In this document: positions 13,759-21,834 of the stretch, piece by piece
Layout: each line of letters begins with the position of its first letter
Numbering within the stretch: position 1 is the first letter of the stretch
Assembly: GCA_049316905.1 (NCBI GenBank)
Contig: JBMOJH010000023.1
Coordinates: forward strand, 1 to 35,462
Source: CAIPVR01 sp049316905
Lineage (GTDB): Bacteria; Actinomycetota; Acidimicrobiia; Acidimicrobiales; Microtrichaceae
Direction of reading: 5' to 3'
Length of the DNA: 35,462 nucleotides
Program-made: the position numbers and the translations under genes
Notes under the pieces: model-generated
What the model was told of the DNA's origin: nothing
What the model saw: the letters and a program-made list of their open reading frames with translations, nothing else
Databases searched by the model: none

Positions 13759-15302
13759 CCGCCGCAGCATCCGCCGACCTCGGCGACCCGTTCGCCGGCA
13801 CGGAGGTCTGGTTCCTCACCGGGAGCCAGGACCTCTACGGCGACGACACCCTCCGCCAGGTCGCCGACCAGGCCGACGCCGTGATCGCCGCACTGGACGC
13901 ATCGCCGGAGATCCCGGTCCGCGTCGTCGCACGACCGGTGCTCACCTCGGCCGACGCCGTCCGGCGGGTCTGCCTCGACGCCTCGGCGGACGACCGCTGC
14001 ATCGGGGTGATCGCGTGGATGCACACGTTCTCCCCCGCCAAGATGTGGATCGCCGGCCTGCAGGCGCTCCAGGTGCCGTTGCTCCACCTCCACACCCAGG
14101 CCAACCGGTCGTTGCCGTGGTCGACGATCGACATGGACTTCATGAACCTGAACCAGGCCGCCCACGGCGACCGCGAGTTCGGCCATGTGCAGGTTCGCCT
14201 CGCCACCGACCACGTCACGGTCTTCGGCCACGTGGAGGACGCCGCGGTCCCGGCGGCGGTGGGCCGGTGGGCGCGGGCCGCCTCCGGACTGCACGCCATG
14301 CGTCACCTCCGCCTGGCCCGCTTCGGCGACAACATGCGCGACGTCGCCGTCACCGAGGGCGACAAGGTGGAGGCGCAGATCCGCTTCGGCGTCTCGGTCA
14401 ACACCTGGGGCGTGAACGACCTGGCGGCGGCCGTCGCGTCGGTCGGGGACCGCGAGATCGACGCCCTGGTCGAGCGCTACGGCGACGAGTACGACGTGGC
14501 CGAGGACCTCCGACCCGGCGGTGACCGTCACGACGCCGTCCGGGTGGCCGCTCGCATCGAAGCCGGACTCCGCGGGTTCCTCACCGACGGCGGATTCGGT
14601 GCCTTCACCACCAACTTCGAGGACCTGGGCCCGCTCCGCCAGCTGCCCGGCCTCGGCGTCCAGCGTCTGATGGCCGACGGCTACGGCTTCGGCGGCGAGG
14701 GCGACTGGAAGACCGCGGCGCTGCTGCGCGCCGTGAAGGTCATGGGCCACGGGCTCCCCGGCGGCACGTCCTTCATGGAGGACTACACGTACCACCTCGG
14801 TCCCGGCACCCCGAAGACCCTCGGCGCCCACATGCTCGAGGTGTGCCCCACCATCGCAGCGGGGCGGCCGACGCTCGAGGTGCACCCCCTCGCCATCGGC
14901 GACCGCGAGCACCCGGCGCGACTCGTGTTCGACGCCGCGCCCGGGCCCGCTGTCGTGGTCGGCCTCGCCGACCTCGGCAGCCGCTTCCGACTGGTCGGCG
15001 CCGCCGTGGACACGGTGCCGCCCGACGAACCCCTGCCCCGGCTGCCGGTGGCCCGCGCCGTGTGGACGTCGCGGCCCGACCTGGCCACCTCGGCCACCTG
15101 CTGGCTCACCGCCGGCGGGCCGCACCACACCGTGTACTCGAGCGCGTTGGACCTCGCGGTGCTCGACGACTTCGCCACCATCGCGGGCGTGGAGCTCGCC
15201 CGCATCGACACCGGCACCACGGTGCACGGCTTCCGGGACCACCTGCGCTGGACCGCGGCGTGGTACCACCTGGCCGGCGGGCTCGGCGGAAGGGCGCACT
15301 GA
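13755..15302 (+). CDS. araA: L-arabinose isomerase AraA
   Basis: A 515-aa manganese-dependent isomerase turning L-arabinose into L-ribulose. Family signatures run through the whole length: EVWFLTGSQDLYG near the N-terminus, WMHTFSPAKMWI, LHTQANRSLPW, MDFMNLNQAAHGDRE, and the metal-site segments YGFGGEGDWK, FMEDYTYHL, LGAHMLEVCP and GGPHHTVYS, matching the two Glu and two His ligands of the E. coli enzyme. Length is normal (about 500). ATG 13755 overlaps the araD stop; abfA begins one base after its own stop. Confidence 0.95.
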   Translation: MTAAASADLGDPFAGTEVWFLTGSQDLYGDDTLRQVADQADAVIAALDASPEIPVRVVARPVLTSADAVRRVCLDASADDRCIGVIAWMHTFSPAKMWIAGLQALQVPLLHLHTQANRSLPWSTIDMDFMNLNQAAHGDREFGHVQVRLATDHVTVFGHVEDAAVPAAVGRWARAASGLHAMRHLRLARFGDNMRDVAVTEGDKVEAQIRFGVSVNTWGVNDLAAAVASVGDREIDALVERYGDEYDVAEDLRPGGDRHDAVRVAARIEAGLRGFLTDGGFGAFTTNFEDLGPLRQLPGLGVQRLMADGYGFGGEGDWKTAALLRAVKVMGHGLPGGTSFMEDYTYHLGPGTPKTLGAHMLEVCPTIAAGRPTLEVHPLAIGDREHPARLVFDAAPGPAVVVGLADLGSRFRLVGAAVDTVPPDEPLPRLPVARAVWTSRPDLATSATCWLTAGGPHHTVYSSALDLAVLDDFATIAGVELARIDTGTTVHGFRDHLRWTAAWYHLAGGLGGRAH

Positions 15303-15303
15303 C

Positions 15304-16791
15304 ATGGACACGACCACCGTTCGGCTGCACCCCGCCTTCACCGTCGCACCGGTCGACGAGCGGATCTTCGGCGGGTTCCTCGAACACCTCGGCCGCGCCG
15401 TCTACGGCGGCGTGCACGACCCCACCAGCGCGCACGCGGACGAGTTCGGCAACCGGAGCGACGTCCTCGCCGCGCTCGACCGGCTCCGCATGACGGTCAT
15501 GCGCTGGCCCGGCGGCAACTTCACCTCGGGCTACCACTGGAGCGACGGCATCGGCCCCGCGGAGACCCGCCCGGTGGTCCGAGACCCCGCCTGGCGCAGC
15601 GCCGAGCCGAACACGTTCGGCACCCACGAGTTCCTCGACCTCGCCGAGCGCGTCGCCTGGACGCCGATGCTCGCGGTCAACCTGGGCACCGGCACCCCCG
15701 AGGAGGCCGCCGACTGGGTCGAGTACTGCAACGCGCCGACCGGTACCCGGTGGGCCGACGAGCGGGCCGCCAACGGCCGTGCCGAGCCGTGGCGGGTGCC
15801 GCTGTGGTGCCTCGGCAACGAGATGGACGGCCCCTGGCAGCTCGGCCACGCCCCGGTCGAGGAGTACGGACGGCTGGCTCAGCAGGCGGCGATGCAGATG
15901 AAGCTCGTCGACCGAGGCATCGAGACCATCGCCTGCGGATCCTCCAACGTCGATCTGCCCAGCTACGGCACCTGGGACCGTCGCGTGCTGGAGCTGCTCG
16001 GCGACGACGTCGACCACCTGAGCGTGCACCGCTACGTGGGCGACTTCGCCGGCGACCTCGAGGACTACCTGGCCGTCGGCGCCTCGGTGGACCGTCAGAT
16101 CCGGGAGGTCGACGGCATCTGCCGGGCCGTGCAGGCCGCCCGCAAGAGCCCCCGGCGCGCCCACCTCTGCTTCGACGAGTGGAACGTCTGGTACCGGAAC
16201 TTCGAGATGGACGGGAACTGGCAGCAGGCGCCGCACCTGCTCGAGGAGGTCTACGACCTCGCCGACGCCCTCGTCGTGGCCCAGTTCCTCCTGAGCTTCG
16301 TGCGCCACGCGGACGTGGTGAAGATCGCCAACCTGGCCCAGGTGGTCAACGTCATCGCCCCCCTGCTCACCCGCGACGACGACCTGCTCGTCCAGACGAT
16401 CTTCCACCCGTTCCGCATGGTGTCGGACCGGCGCAGCGGGACGTCGCTGCGGGTCGCGCTCGACGGCCCGACCGTCACCACCCGGTCCCACGGGACCGTC
16501 CCCGTGATCGACACCGCGGCGATCGCCGACGGCGACACCGTGCACGTCTTCACCGTGAACCGCTCGACCGATGCCGCCGCGCCCGTCCGGATCGAGGTTC
16601 CCGGGGCGGCGTTCCGTTCGTGCCGGGCCGAACTGCTGGCGGCTCCGTCCACCGCGGCGTCCAACACCTGGGATGCCCCGGACGCCGTGCAGCCGGTCGA
16701 GGTGGACACGACGATCGGGCCCGACGGCGCCGTGGTCGTCGAGCTCCCGCCCCACTCGTTCCTCGCGGCCAGCGCGGTGCTCGGCGGGTGA
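15304..16791 (+). CDS. abfA: GH51 alpha-L-arabinofuranosidase
   Basis: A 495-aa exo-enzyme releasing L-arabinofuranose from arabinan, arabinoxylan fragments or glycosides. The (beta/alpha)8 catalytic domain carries the acid/base Glu173 in GNEMDG and the nucleophile Glu292 in FDEWNVWY, almost the same numbers as in the characterised Geobacillus enzyme (175/294). RWPGGNF is the conserved substrate-binding loop. A C-terminal beta-domain fills about residues 385-495. No signal peptide: it would act on imported oligosaccharides in the cytoplasm. It follows araA by one base, so arabinose release and breakdown are co-expressed. Confidence 0.93.
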   Translation: MDTTTVRLHPAFTVAPVDERIFGGFLEHLGRAVYGGVHDPTSAHADEFGNRSDVLAALDRLRMTVMRWPGGNFTSGYHWSDGIGPAETRPVVRDPAWRSAEPNTFGTHEFLDLAERVAWTPMLAVNLGTGTPEEAADWVEYCNAPTGTRWADERAANGRAEPWRVPLWCLGNEMDGPWQLGHAPVEEYGRLAQQAAMQMKLVDRGIETIACGSSNVDLPSYGTWDRRVLELLGDDVDHLSVHRYVGDFAGDLEDYLAVGASVDRQIREVDGICRAVQAARKSPRRAHLCFDEWNVWYRNFEMDGNWQQAPHLLEEVYDLADALVVAQFLLSFVRHADVVKIANLAQVVNVIAPLLTRDDDLLVQTIFHPFRMVSDRRSGTSLRVALDGPTVTTRSHGTVPVIDTAAIADGDTVHVFTVNRSTDAAAPVRIEVPGAAFRSCRAELLAAPSTAASNTWDAPDAVQPVEVDTTIGPDGAVVVELPPHSFLAASAVLGG

Positions 16792-16837
16792 GCCCGCCGA
16801 GCACCTGCACCCGGTCGGCGGCCGGTCGGCCCGTGGG

Positions 16838-16843
16838 TAGGGT
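16838..16843 (+). promoter_or_regulatory. -10 box (TAGGGT) for the LacI-type regulator
   Basis: TAGGGT fits TAnnnT and lies 10 bases before ATG 16854, allowing a separate, almost leaderless transcript of the regulator in addition to read-through from araBDA-abfA. No copy of the ATGTTAGCG operator is seen here, so direct autoregulation is not apparent. Confidence 0.35.
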
Positions 16844-16853
16844 CGGGCCCGCC

Positions 16854-17906
16854 ATGGCTTCCCACCGATCGGACCGGGCGCCCGTGATGGCCGACGTCGC
16901 CCGCATCGCCGGGGTGTCGACGATGACCGTGTCCCGGGTGCTGAGCGGCCACCCCAACGTGAGTCCGACCACCCGCACGCGTGTGGAGCGGGCCGTGGAG
17001 CGACTCGGCTACCGGCCCAACACCGCGGCGCGGGCGCTGGTCACGGGTCGCACGGCCACCATCGGGGTCGTGGCGGTGGAGACGCCCCACTACGGACCGG
17101 CCAACACCTTGTTCGGCATCGAGGCCGCCGCCCGCGACGCGGGCCTGTTCGTGACCGTCGCGCTGGTGCGCAACGTGGACGAGGCCTCCATCCAGGACGC
17201 CGTCGACCACCTGCGATCGGCCAACGTCGACGGGCTCGCCGTGGTGGCACCCACCCGTACGGCGGCCGCCGCGGTGGAGCACCTCTCCGACGGGGCCCTG
17301 CCCCTCGTGGTGCTGCACGGGGTCGCCGACGGCGCAGGCGACGACGTGGGCATCGACCAGGACGGGGGCGCCCGTGCCGCCACCGCCCACCTGCTCGACC
17401 TCGGCCACCGGACCGTGCACCACGTCCGGGGCCGACGGGGGTGGCTCGAGGCCGGCGCCCGCGCCGATGCCTGGCGGGCGGTGCTGCGCGAACGCGGCCG
17501 GGTCGTCCCCGATGCCGTCCCGGGCGACTGGACCGCCCGGTCCGGCTACGAGGCCGGGCTCCGCCTCGCCGCCGATCCCGGGGTGACCGCGGTGTTCGCG
17601 GCGAACGACCAGATGGCCCTCGGCGTCCTCCGGGCCATGCAGGAGGCGGGCCGCCGCGTGCCCGACGACGTCAGCGTGGTCGGCTTCGACGACATCCCCG
17701 AGGCCGCCTACCTCGTGCCGCCCCTCACGACGGTTCGCCAGGACTTCACCGAGCTCGGACGCCGGTGCGTCGCCCGCCTGCGGGACCTGCTCGACGGACT
17801 GACGACCGAGGGTCAGGACCTGATCCCCGCCGACCTGGTCGTTCGGGCCAGCTCGGCGCCGCCGTTCGGCCGCGGCCTCCGCCGGGGATCCCGACGCCAT
17901 GCCTGA
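16854..17906 (+). CDS. LacI-family transcriptional regulator of the arabinose regulon (AraR-like)
   Basis: A 350-aa repressor. Residues about 12-57 form the LacI HTH (MADVARIAGVSTMTVSRVL with hinge-helix region GYRPNTAARALVTG); the rest is a periplasmic-binding-like sensor domain ending in VVGFDDIPEA and PLTTVRQD, as usual. Lying within the arabinose operon, it most probably senses L-arabinose (or a pathway intermediate) and binds the two palindromes at 8590 and 11410; the operators are visible, the pairing is inferred. It ends with a basic tail (GRGLRRGSRRHA). Its last 8 bases overlap the HAD gene. No symbol is given because AraR is also used for the unrelated GntR-type regulator of Bacillus. 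Confidence 0.88.
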   Translation: MASHRSDRAPVMADVARIAGVSTMTVSRVLSGHPNVSPTTRTRVERAVERLGYRPNTAARALVTGRTATIGVVAVETPHYGPANTLFGIEAAARDAGLFVTVALVRNVDEASIQDAVDHLRSANVDGLAVVAPTRTAAAAVEHLSDGALPLVVLHGVADGAGDDVGIDQDGGARAATAHLLDLGHRTVHHVRGRRGWLEAGARADAWRAVLRERGRVVPDAVPGDWTARSGYEAGLRLAADPGVTAVFAANDQMALGVLRAMQEAGRRVPDDVSVVGFDDIPEAAYLVPPLTTVRQDFTELGRRCVARLRDLLDGLTTEGQDLIPADLVVRASSAPPFGRGLRRGSRRHA

Positions 17907-18561
17907 GCGGGGCCTCGAGGTCGTCGCGGCGGCGGCCCTGTTCGACTCCGACGGCGTGCTCGTGGACTCGGCCGACAGCCTGCGGCGGACCGTCGCCGTC
18001 TGGGCCGCCGGGCACGGCATCGACGCGGAGCACGCCTTCCGGCGATGGCACGGCCGCCGCGCCGTCGACGTGATCGCCGAGCTCCTGCCCCACATCGACG
18101 CCGACGCCGAGGACGCCCGCTACGAGGACCTCGAGGTGGCCGATGCCGTGACGGTCACCGCCATCCCCGGCGCCGTCGACCTCGTGGGCACCCCCGGACT
18201 GCGATGGGCCATCGTCACCGGGTGCTCGCGCCGGCTCGCGACCGCGCGCCTGGGCGCCGCCGGCATCCCGTTGCCCGACGTGGTGATCACCGGCGACGTG
18301 CTCGACGCCGGGAAGCCCGACCCCGAGGGCTACGTGCTGGCCGCCGAACGTCTGGGCGTCCGGCCCGAGGCGTGCGTCGTGATCGAGGACGCGGACGCGG
18401 GGGTCGAGGCCGGTCTCGCCGCTGGGTGCCACGTACTCGCTTACGGGGGGCTGGTCACGATCGAGCACCCACGGGTGACGCTGGTTCGCCAACTCGCCGA
18501 CCTACGACTCGACACCGCCAGCGGAAACTCGACCGTGTTGGTCCGCTCGCAGGACAGGTGA
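17899..18561 (+). CDS. HAD-superfamily (subfamily IA) sugar phosphatase-like protein
   Basis: A 220-aa hydrolase. Motif I FDSDGVLVDS gives nucleophile Asp16 and acid Asp18; motif II is IVTGCSRR (Thr); motif III GKPDPEGY (Lys about 138); motif IV IEDADAGVEA. The small helical cap after motif I is typical of beta-phosphoglucomutase/sugar-phosphate phosphatases. As the last gene of the arabinose operon, overlapping the regulator by 8 bases, it may remove toxic excess pentose phosphates. That role is inferred; a beta-phosphoglucomutase-like activity cannot be excluded. It runs convergent to tldD. Confidence 0.82.
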   Translation: MPERGLEVVAAAALFDSDGVLVDSADSLRRTVAVWAAGHGIDAEHAFRRWHGRRAVDVIAELLPHIDADAEDARYEDLEVADAVTVTAIPGAVDLVGTPGLRWAIVTGCSRRLATARLGAAGIPLPDVVITGDVLDAGKPDPEGYVLAAERLGVRPEACVVIEDADAGVEAGLAAGCHVLAYGGLVTIEHPRVTLVRQLADLRLDTASGNSTVLVRSQDR

Positions 18562-18575
18562 CCGCCGGCCGGCGG
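18562..18575. terminator. GC palindrome between convergent HAD and tldD genes
   Basis: CCGCCGGCCGGCGG is a perfect 14-bp palindrome that starts right after the HAD stop codon and lies 24 bases from the tldD stop. It could fold with a 4-base loop and serve as a weak bidirectional terminator. There is no U-tract. Confidence 0.3.
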
Positions 18576-18598
18576 CCCGGCCGACCACCCACCGGGCC

Positions 18599-19993
18599 TC
18601 AGGCCGCGGTGCCGCCGATGGTCAGGCCGTGGGCCCGCAGCGTGGGGACGCCGTCGCCCACCGGCACACCCTGGCCGTCCTTGCCGCAGGTGCCCGGGTG
18701 GCCCATGGCGAAGTCGTTGCCGACCGCGTCGATCGCGGCGAGCACCGCCGGGCCGTTGCCGATGAGGTTGCCCTCGCGCAGCGGCTCGGTGATGCGGCCG
18801 TCCTCGATCAGGTACGCCTCGGTCATGCCGAACACGAAGTCGCCGGTGGCGGTGTTCACCTGGCCGCCGCCGAGGTGCGCCACGTACACACCAGCGGGTG
18901 TGTCGGCCACGATCTCGTCGGGCGTGGAGGTGCCGCCGAGCAGGTAGGTGTTGGTCATCCGCACCATCGGCAGGTGCTGGTAGCTCTGGCGACGGCCGTT
19001 GCCGGAGCTGGCGCGGCCCTCCTTGCGGGCCCGGAGGCCGTCCCACATGTAGTCCACCAGCACGCCGTCCTGGATGAGCACGTTGCGCTGGGCGGGGCGG
19101 CCCTCGTCGTCCACCGCGAAGCAGCCCCACTCGCCGCCCATCGTCCCGTCGTCGACGAGGGTCACGAGCGGGCTCGCCACCTGCTCGCCGAGTCGCCCGG
19201 CGAACACCGAGGCGCCCTTGGCCACGAGGTCGGCCTCGAGGCCGTGGCCGCAGGCCTCGTGGAACATCACGCCGCCGCCGCCCGGGCCGATCACCACGGT
19301 CATCTCACCGCTCGGGGCCGGCCGAGCGGCGAGCTTGGTGAGGGCGCGGTCCGCGGCGCGCCGGGCGAGGTCGGCCACGTCGTGCTCGTCGAACAGCTCG
19401 AAGCCGACGGTGCGCCCGACCGACTCGCGGCCGGTCTGCATGCCGGTGTCGCCGGTGGCCACCGCGCTCACGGAGAACAGCGTCTTGACCTGGTCGTCCT
19501 CGGCGAGGACCCCGTCGGTGTTGGCCACGAGGATCCGCCGCCGCGAGTCCGCGTAACGGGCCGACACCTGGGTGATCGCGCCGCCGGCGGCCCGGGCCGA
19601 CCCGTCCGCGGTCACGAGCAGCTCCACCTTGCGGGCCTTCGGGACGTCGCCGGGGAGGATCCGGACCGCGTTGGGCCGGGGGGCGTCCACGCGGTCGAGG
19701 TCCACCACCGCGGTGCCGCCGGCCCCCGCGGCGCGCGACGCCGCGGCGGCCACCTCGGCCGCGGCCACCAGGCCGGCCTCGCTCAGGTCGGAGGTGTGGG
19801 CGAAGCCGGTGGAGTCGCCGACCACCACCCGGATGCCCGCACCGCGGTCGCGACCGGAGGTGAGCTCCTCCACGCGGCCGTCGTCCAGCAGCGCGGAGGA
19901 GGACCGCTTGTCCTCCACGAACACCTCGGCGAACTCGGCGCCCCGTGCGGTGCCGGCGGCGAGGACCCGCGTGATGGTGGACTCGTCGAGCAC
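18599..19993 (-). CDS. tldD: TldD-type metalloprotease
   Basis: A 464-aa subunit of the TldD/PmbA (TldE) protease, which in E. coli matures microcin B17 and the CcdA antitoxin and digests unfolded peptides. Zinc site: HEACGH (His245, Glu246, His250) with Cys436 in GTCGKDG as the third ligand. Normal length (about 460-480). GTG 19993 has GGAGGA 5-6 bases upstream. TldD normally works as a heterodimer with PmbA, but no pmbA gene is in the window; it may sit elsewhere. Its last codons are duplicated in the relic at 5935-6012, so the 3' end could be a reconstituted insertion boundary. It diverges from the thioesterase gene. Confidence 0.92.
   Translation of the reverse strand: MLDESTITRVLAAGTARGAEFAEVFVEDKRSSSALLDDGRVEELTSGRDRGAGIRVVVGDSTGFAHTSDLSEAGLVAAAEVAAAASRAAGAGGTAVVDLDRVDAPRPNAVRILPGDVPKARKVELLVTADGSARAAGGAITQVSARYADSRRRILVANTDGVLAEDDQVKTLFSVSAVATGDTGMQTGRESVGRTVGFELFDEHDVADLARRAADRALTKLAARPAPSGEMTVVIGPGGGGVMFHEACGHGLEADLVAKGASVFAGRLGEQVASPLVTLVDDGTMGGEWGCFAVDDEGRPAQRNVLIQDGVLVDYMWDGLRARKEGRASSGNGRRQSYQHLPMVRMTNTYLLGGTSTPDEIVADTPAGVYVAHLGGGQVNTATGDFVFGMTEAYLIEDGRITEPLREGNLIGNGPAVLAAIDAVGNDFAMGHPGTCGKDGQGVPVGDGVPTLRAHGLTIGGTAA
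18602..18634. repeat. Direct repeat copy (tldD 3' end) matching 5935-5967
   Basis: These 33 bases encode the end of TldD (AHGLTIGGTAA) and match 5935-5967 at 31 positions in the same orientation. The two copies bracket 12.6 kb containing the whole glycoside/arabinose block. Confidence 0.65.
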
Positions 19994-20057
19994 GGGGCTC
20001 CTCCGGAGGGTGGTGACGGCCCGGCACGGCGATGCCGCGGCGGGCGACGGGAGTGCT

Positions 20058-20063
20058 TATGGT
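20058..20063 (+). promoter_or_regulatory. -10 box (TATGGT), leaderless start of the thioesterase gene
   Basis: TATGGT lies exactly 7 bases before GTG 20071, the same layout as at 201-214. It argues that translation starts at GTG 20071 on a leaderless mRNA, not at the upstream in-frame ATG codons (20032, 20059). Confidence 0.45.
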
Positions 20064-20070
20064 ATCCGCC

Positions 20071-20448
20071 GTGCCCGTACGCCCTGGTCTGTGTGCCGTC
20101 GTCGACCTCGAGGTCGGCGAGGAGGACACCGCCATCGCGCTGCGTTCCGGCGAGGTGCCGGTCCTGGCCACCCCCCGGATCCTCGCCCTCGTGGAGGAGG
20201 CGTCGGTGCGGGCCCTCGACGGCGCCCTCGACGACGGCGTGTCGACCGTCGGCATGCGCGTGCAGCTCGAGCACATCTCCCCCACCCCGATCGGCGGGGT
20301 CGTGCGGGCCGAGGCCCACCTCGAGAAGGTGGAGGGCCGCCGCCTCCTCTTCCACGTGTCGGCCAAGGACGAGCGCGGCCTGGTCGCCGCCGGCAAGGTC
20401 ACCCGCGTGGTGGTCGACGTCGAGCGGTTCATGGAGAAGACCCGCTAG
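20071..20448 (+). CDS. Hotdog-fold acyl-CoA thioesterase, FlK-like
   Basis: A 125-aa single-domain hotdog protein. The catalytic residues of fluoroacetyl-CoA thioesterase FlK (Thr42, Glu50, His76) have exact counterparts: Thr34 in ATPRILAL, Glu42 in VEEAS and His68 in EHISPTP, with identical spacings (+8, +26). The C-terminal strand VTRVVVDVERF also fits. FlK itself detoxifies fluoroacetyl-CoA; most homologues hydrolyse unknown acyl-CoAs, so the substrate here is open. The start at GTG 20071 is chosen from the -10 box 7 bases upstream and from family length; a longer form from 20032 would add 13 residues. It is followed 45 bases later by a membrane protein gene with its own promoter. Confidence 0.8.
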   Translation: MPVRPGLCAVVDLEVGEEDTAIALRSGEVPVLATPRILALVEEASVRALDGALDDGVSTVGMRVQLEHISPTPIGGVVRAEAHLEKVEGRRLLFHVSAKDERGLVAAGKVTRVVVDVERFMEKTR

Positions 20449-20476
20449 CTCCCGGGGTGTGGCCGCGGGCCGCCGG

Positions 20477-20482
20477 TAACGT
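20477..20482 (+). promoter_or_regulatory. -10 box (TAACGT) for the membrane protein gene
   Basis: TAACGT matches TAnnnT and ends 11 bases before ATG 20494. The expected start of transcription, 6-7 bases downstream of the box, leaves a leader of only about 4-5 bases. Confidence 0.4.
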
Positions 20483-20493
20483 GGCCCCAGCCC

Positions 20494-21561
20494 ATGGACG
20501 AGCACCGAGCCGCGCCCGACGCGGACGCCGAGCGGGCCGAGGCCCTGGCCGAGATCGGCGACCAACCGGTTCCCCGGGTCCTGCCCCGAAACGACTGGAA
20601 GCGCCTCGTCCTGCGCCTGGGGATCAGCGTGGCGTTCCTCGCGCTCCTCGTGTGGCGTCTGCCCGAGGTGTCGGTCAAGGAGCTCTTCGGTGCCCTCACC
20701 GGAGCGAAGGTGGCATGGGTCGTGGTCGCCGTCGCGGTGCACGTGGTGGCCTACGTGCTGCAGACGGTCCGGTGGGCCGAGGTGTCGGACACGCTGGGGA
20801 TCCACCTGCCGTTCCGCCGGATGTTCTCCCACCTGCTCGCCGGCGAGTTCGTCTCCAACGCGCTGCCCACCTCCTTCGGCGGCGATGTGGTGCGGGTGAT
20901 GCGCCAGGGCCGCGACGCCGGCGACTACGCGGACGCCTTCGCCTCCACGAGCCTCGAACGCCTGACCGGCTGGCTGGTGCTGCCGTTCCTCTCGGCGGTG
21001 GGCCTGGTGGCCGGCGGCTACCTCGACCTCGGTGCCCCCACCGCCGTGGCGGTGGCCGTCGGCGTGGTCACCGTCCTCGCACTGGTCGCGATCCTCTGGG
21101 CGGCGGGGCACGAGCGCGGCGCCGGCCGCCTCGTCGGCCGGGCGGGATGGCGGCGGTACCTCGGCGCGGTCCACCTGGGCGTGGTGGCGTTCCGGCACCG
21201 GCCCGGACGCGCGGCCAAGGTGCTCGCCGCCGGGGTGGCCTTCCAGTTCCTCCAGTGCGTGTCGGTGTGGGCGGCGGCCCGCTCGTTGCAGCTGGAGCCG
21301 GTCACCCTGCTCGCGGCGATGGCGTTCTTCCCGCCCACCGCGGTCCTGCAGAACGTGCCGTTCGCCCTGGGCGGCCTCGGCGTGCGGGAGGCCGCCTTCG
21401 TGCTCTTCTTCGGGGCGCTGGGCGTGTCGGACGCCGATGCCATCGCGCTGGGCCTGCTCGTGTACCTGGTGTTCGTGCTGGCCTCGCTCGCCGGCGCCCC
21501 GAGCTTCGCCGTGGGCGGCGGACGGCGCGGCGCGGAGGCCTCCCCGGAGACGCCCGCGTGA
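20494..21561 (+). CDS. LPG-synthase-type integral membrane protein (UPF0104 / PF03706 family)
   Basis: A 355-aa membrane protein. After a charged cytoplasmic N-terminus (about 40 residues) there are seven or so hydrophobic segments. Family signatures: VRWAEVSDTLG, FSHLLAGEFVSNALPTSFGGDVVRV and later VLQNVPFALGGLGVREAAFVLFF. The family corresponds to the membrane (flippase-like) domain of lysylphosphatidylglycerol synthases such as MprF; stand-alone versions are common in actinobacteria near isoprenoid and glycosyltransferase genes, and their substrate is unsettled. There is no aminoacyl-transferase domain, so this cannot be a full MprF. dxs follows on the same strand after a 273-base gap. Confidence 0.85.
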   Translation: MDEHRAAPDADAERAEALAEIGDQPVPRVLPRNDWKRLVLRLGISVAFLALLVWRLPEVSVKELFGALTGAKVAWVVVAVAVHVVAYVLQTVRWAEVSDTLGIHLPFRRMFSHLLAGEFVSNALPTSFGGDVVRVMRQGRDAGDYADAFASTSLERLTGWLVLPFLSAVGLVAGGYLDLGAPTAVAVAVGVVTVLALVAILWAAGHERGAGRLVGRAGWRRYLGAVHLGVVAFRHRPGRAAKVLAAGVAFQFLQCVSVWAAARSLQLEPVTLLAAMAFFPPTAVLQNVPFALGGLGVREAAFVLFFGALGVSDADAIALGLLVYLVFVLASLAGAPSFAVGGGRRGAEASPETPA

Positions 21562-21590
21562 CGGACGACACCGTGGTGAACGGCCGTCAT

Positions 21591-21622
21591 GTGCATCCGC
21601 GGACCACGAGGTGCATCCGCGG
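21591..21622 (+). repeat. Two 12-bp direct repeats (GTGCATCCGCGG) upstream of dxs
   Basis: GTGCATCCGCGG occurs at 21591-21602 and 21611-21622. The 20-base period puts both copies on the same face of the helix, as expected of a tandem protein-binding site. They lie in the 273-base gap before dxs, about 180 bases ahead of its likely -10 box. No known regulator is recognised. Confidence 0.5.
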
Positions 21623-21800
21623 GGGCGGGCGGCACCGAATCACGGGGCATGCACGCCACGTCCAGCCCCCCAACGACCGGCGTCGGCCCCGTCGACGGCG
21701 ACCTCGCCCCTGAGGTCCTGCCCACCGGGGACCCCTCGGGTGACGGCGATCCGGTGATGTCCGGAAGGCCTGGGGTCGAACTGACGTTGGTCCCGTCCGG

Positions 21801-21806
21801 TACGGT
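21801..21806 (+). promoter_or_regulatory. Candidate -10 box (TACGGT) for dxs
   Basis: TACGGT fits TAnnnT and lies 28 bases before ATG 21835, leaving room for the GAGGAGG ribosome-binding site at 21817-21823. No good -35 box at standard spacing. Confidence 0.35.
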
Positions 21807-21834
21807 TGCCGCGGACGAGGAGGCCCCCCGAGAA

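Noticed and set aside
6173..18598. Active integrative element or genomic island with mobility genes
   Set aside because: No integrase, transposase, relaxase or tRNA was found in or next to the block; only the direct repeats suggest past insertion, so no mobile element feature is annotated.
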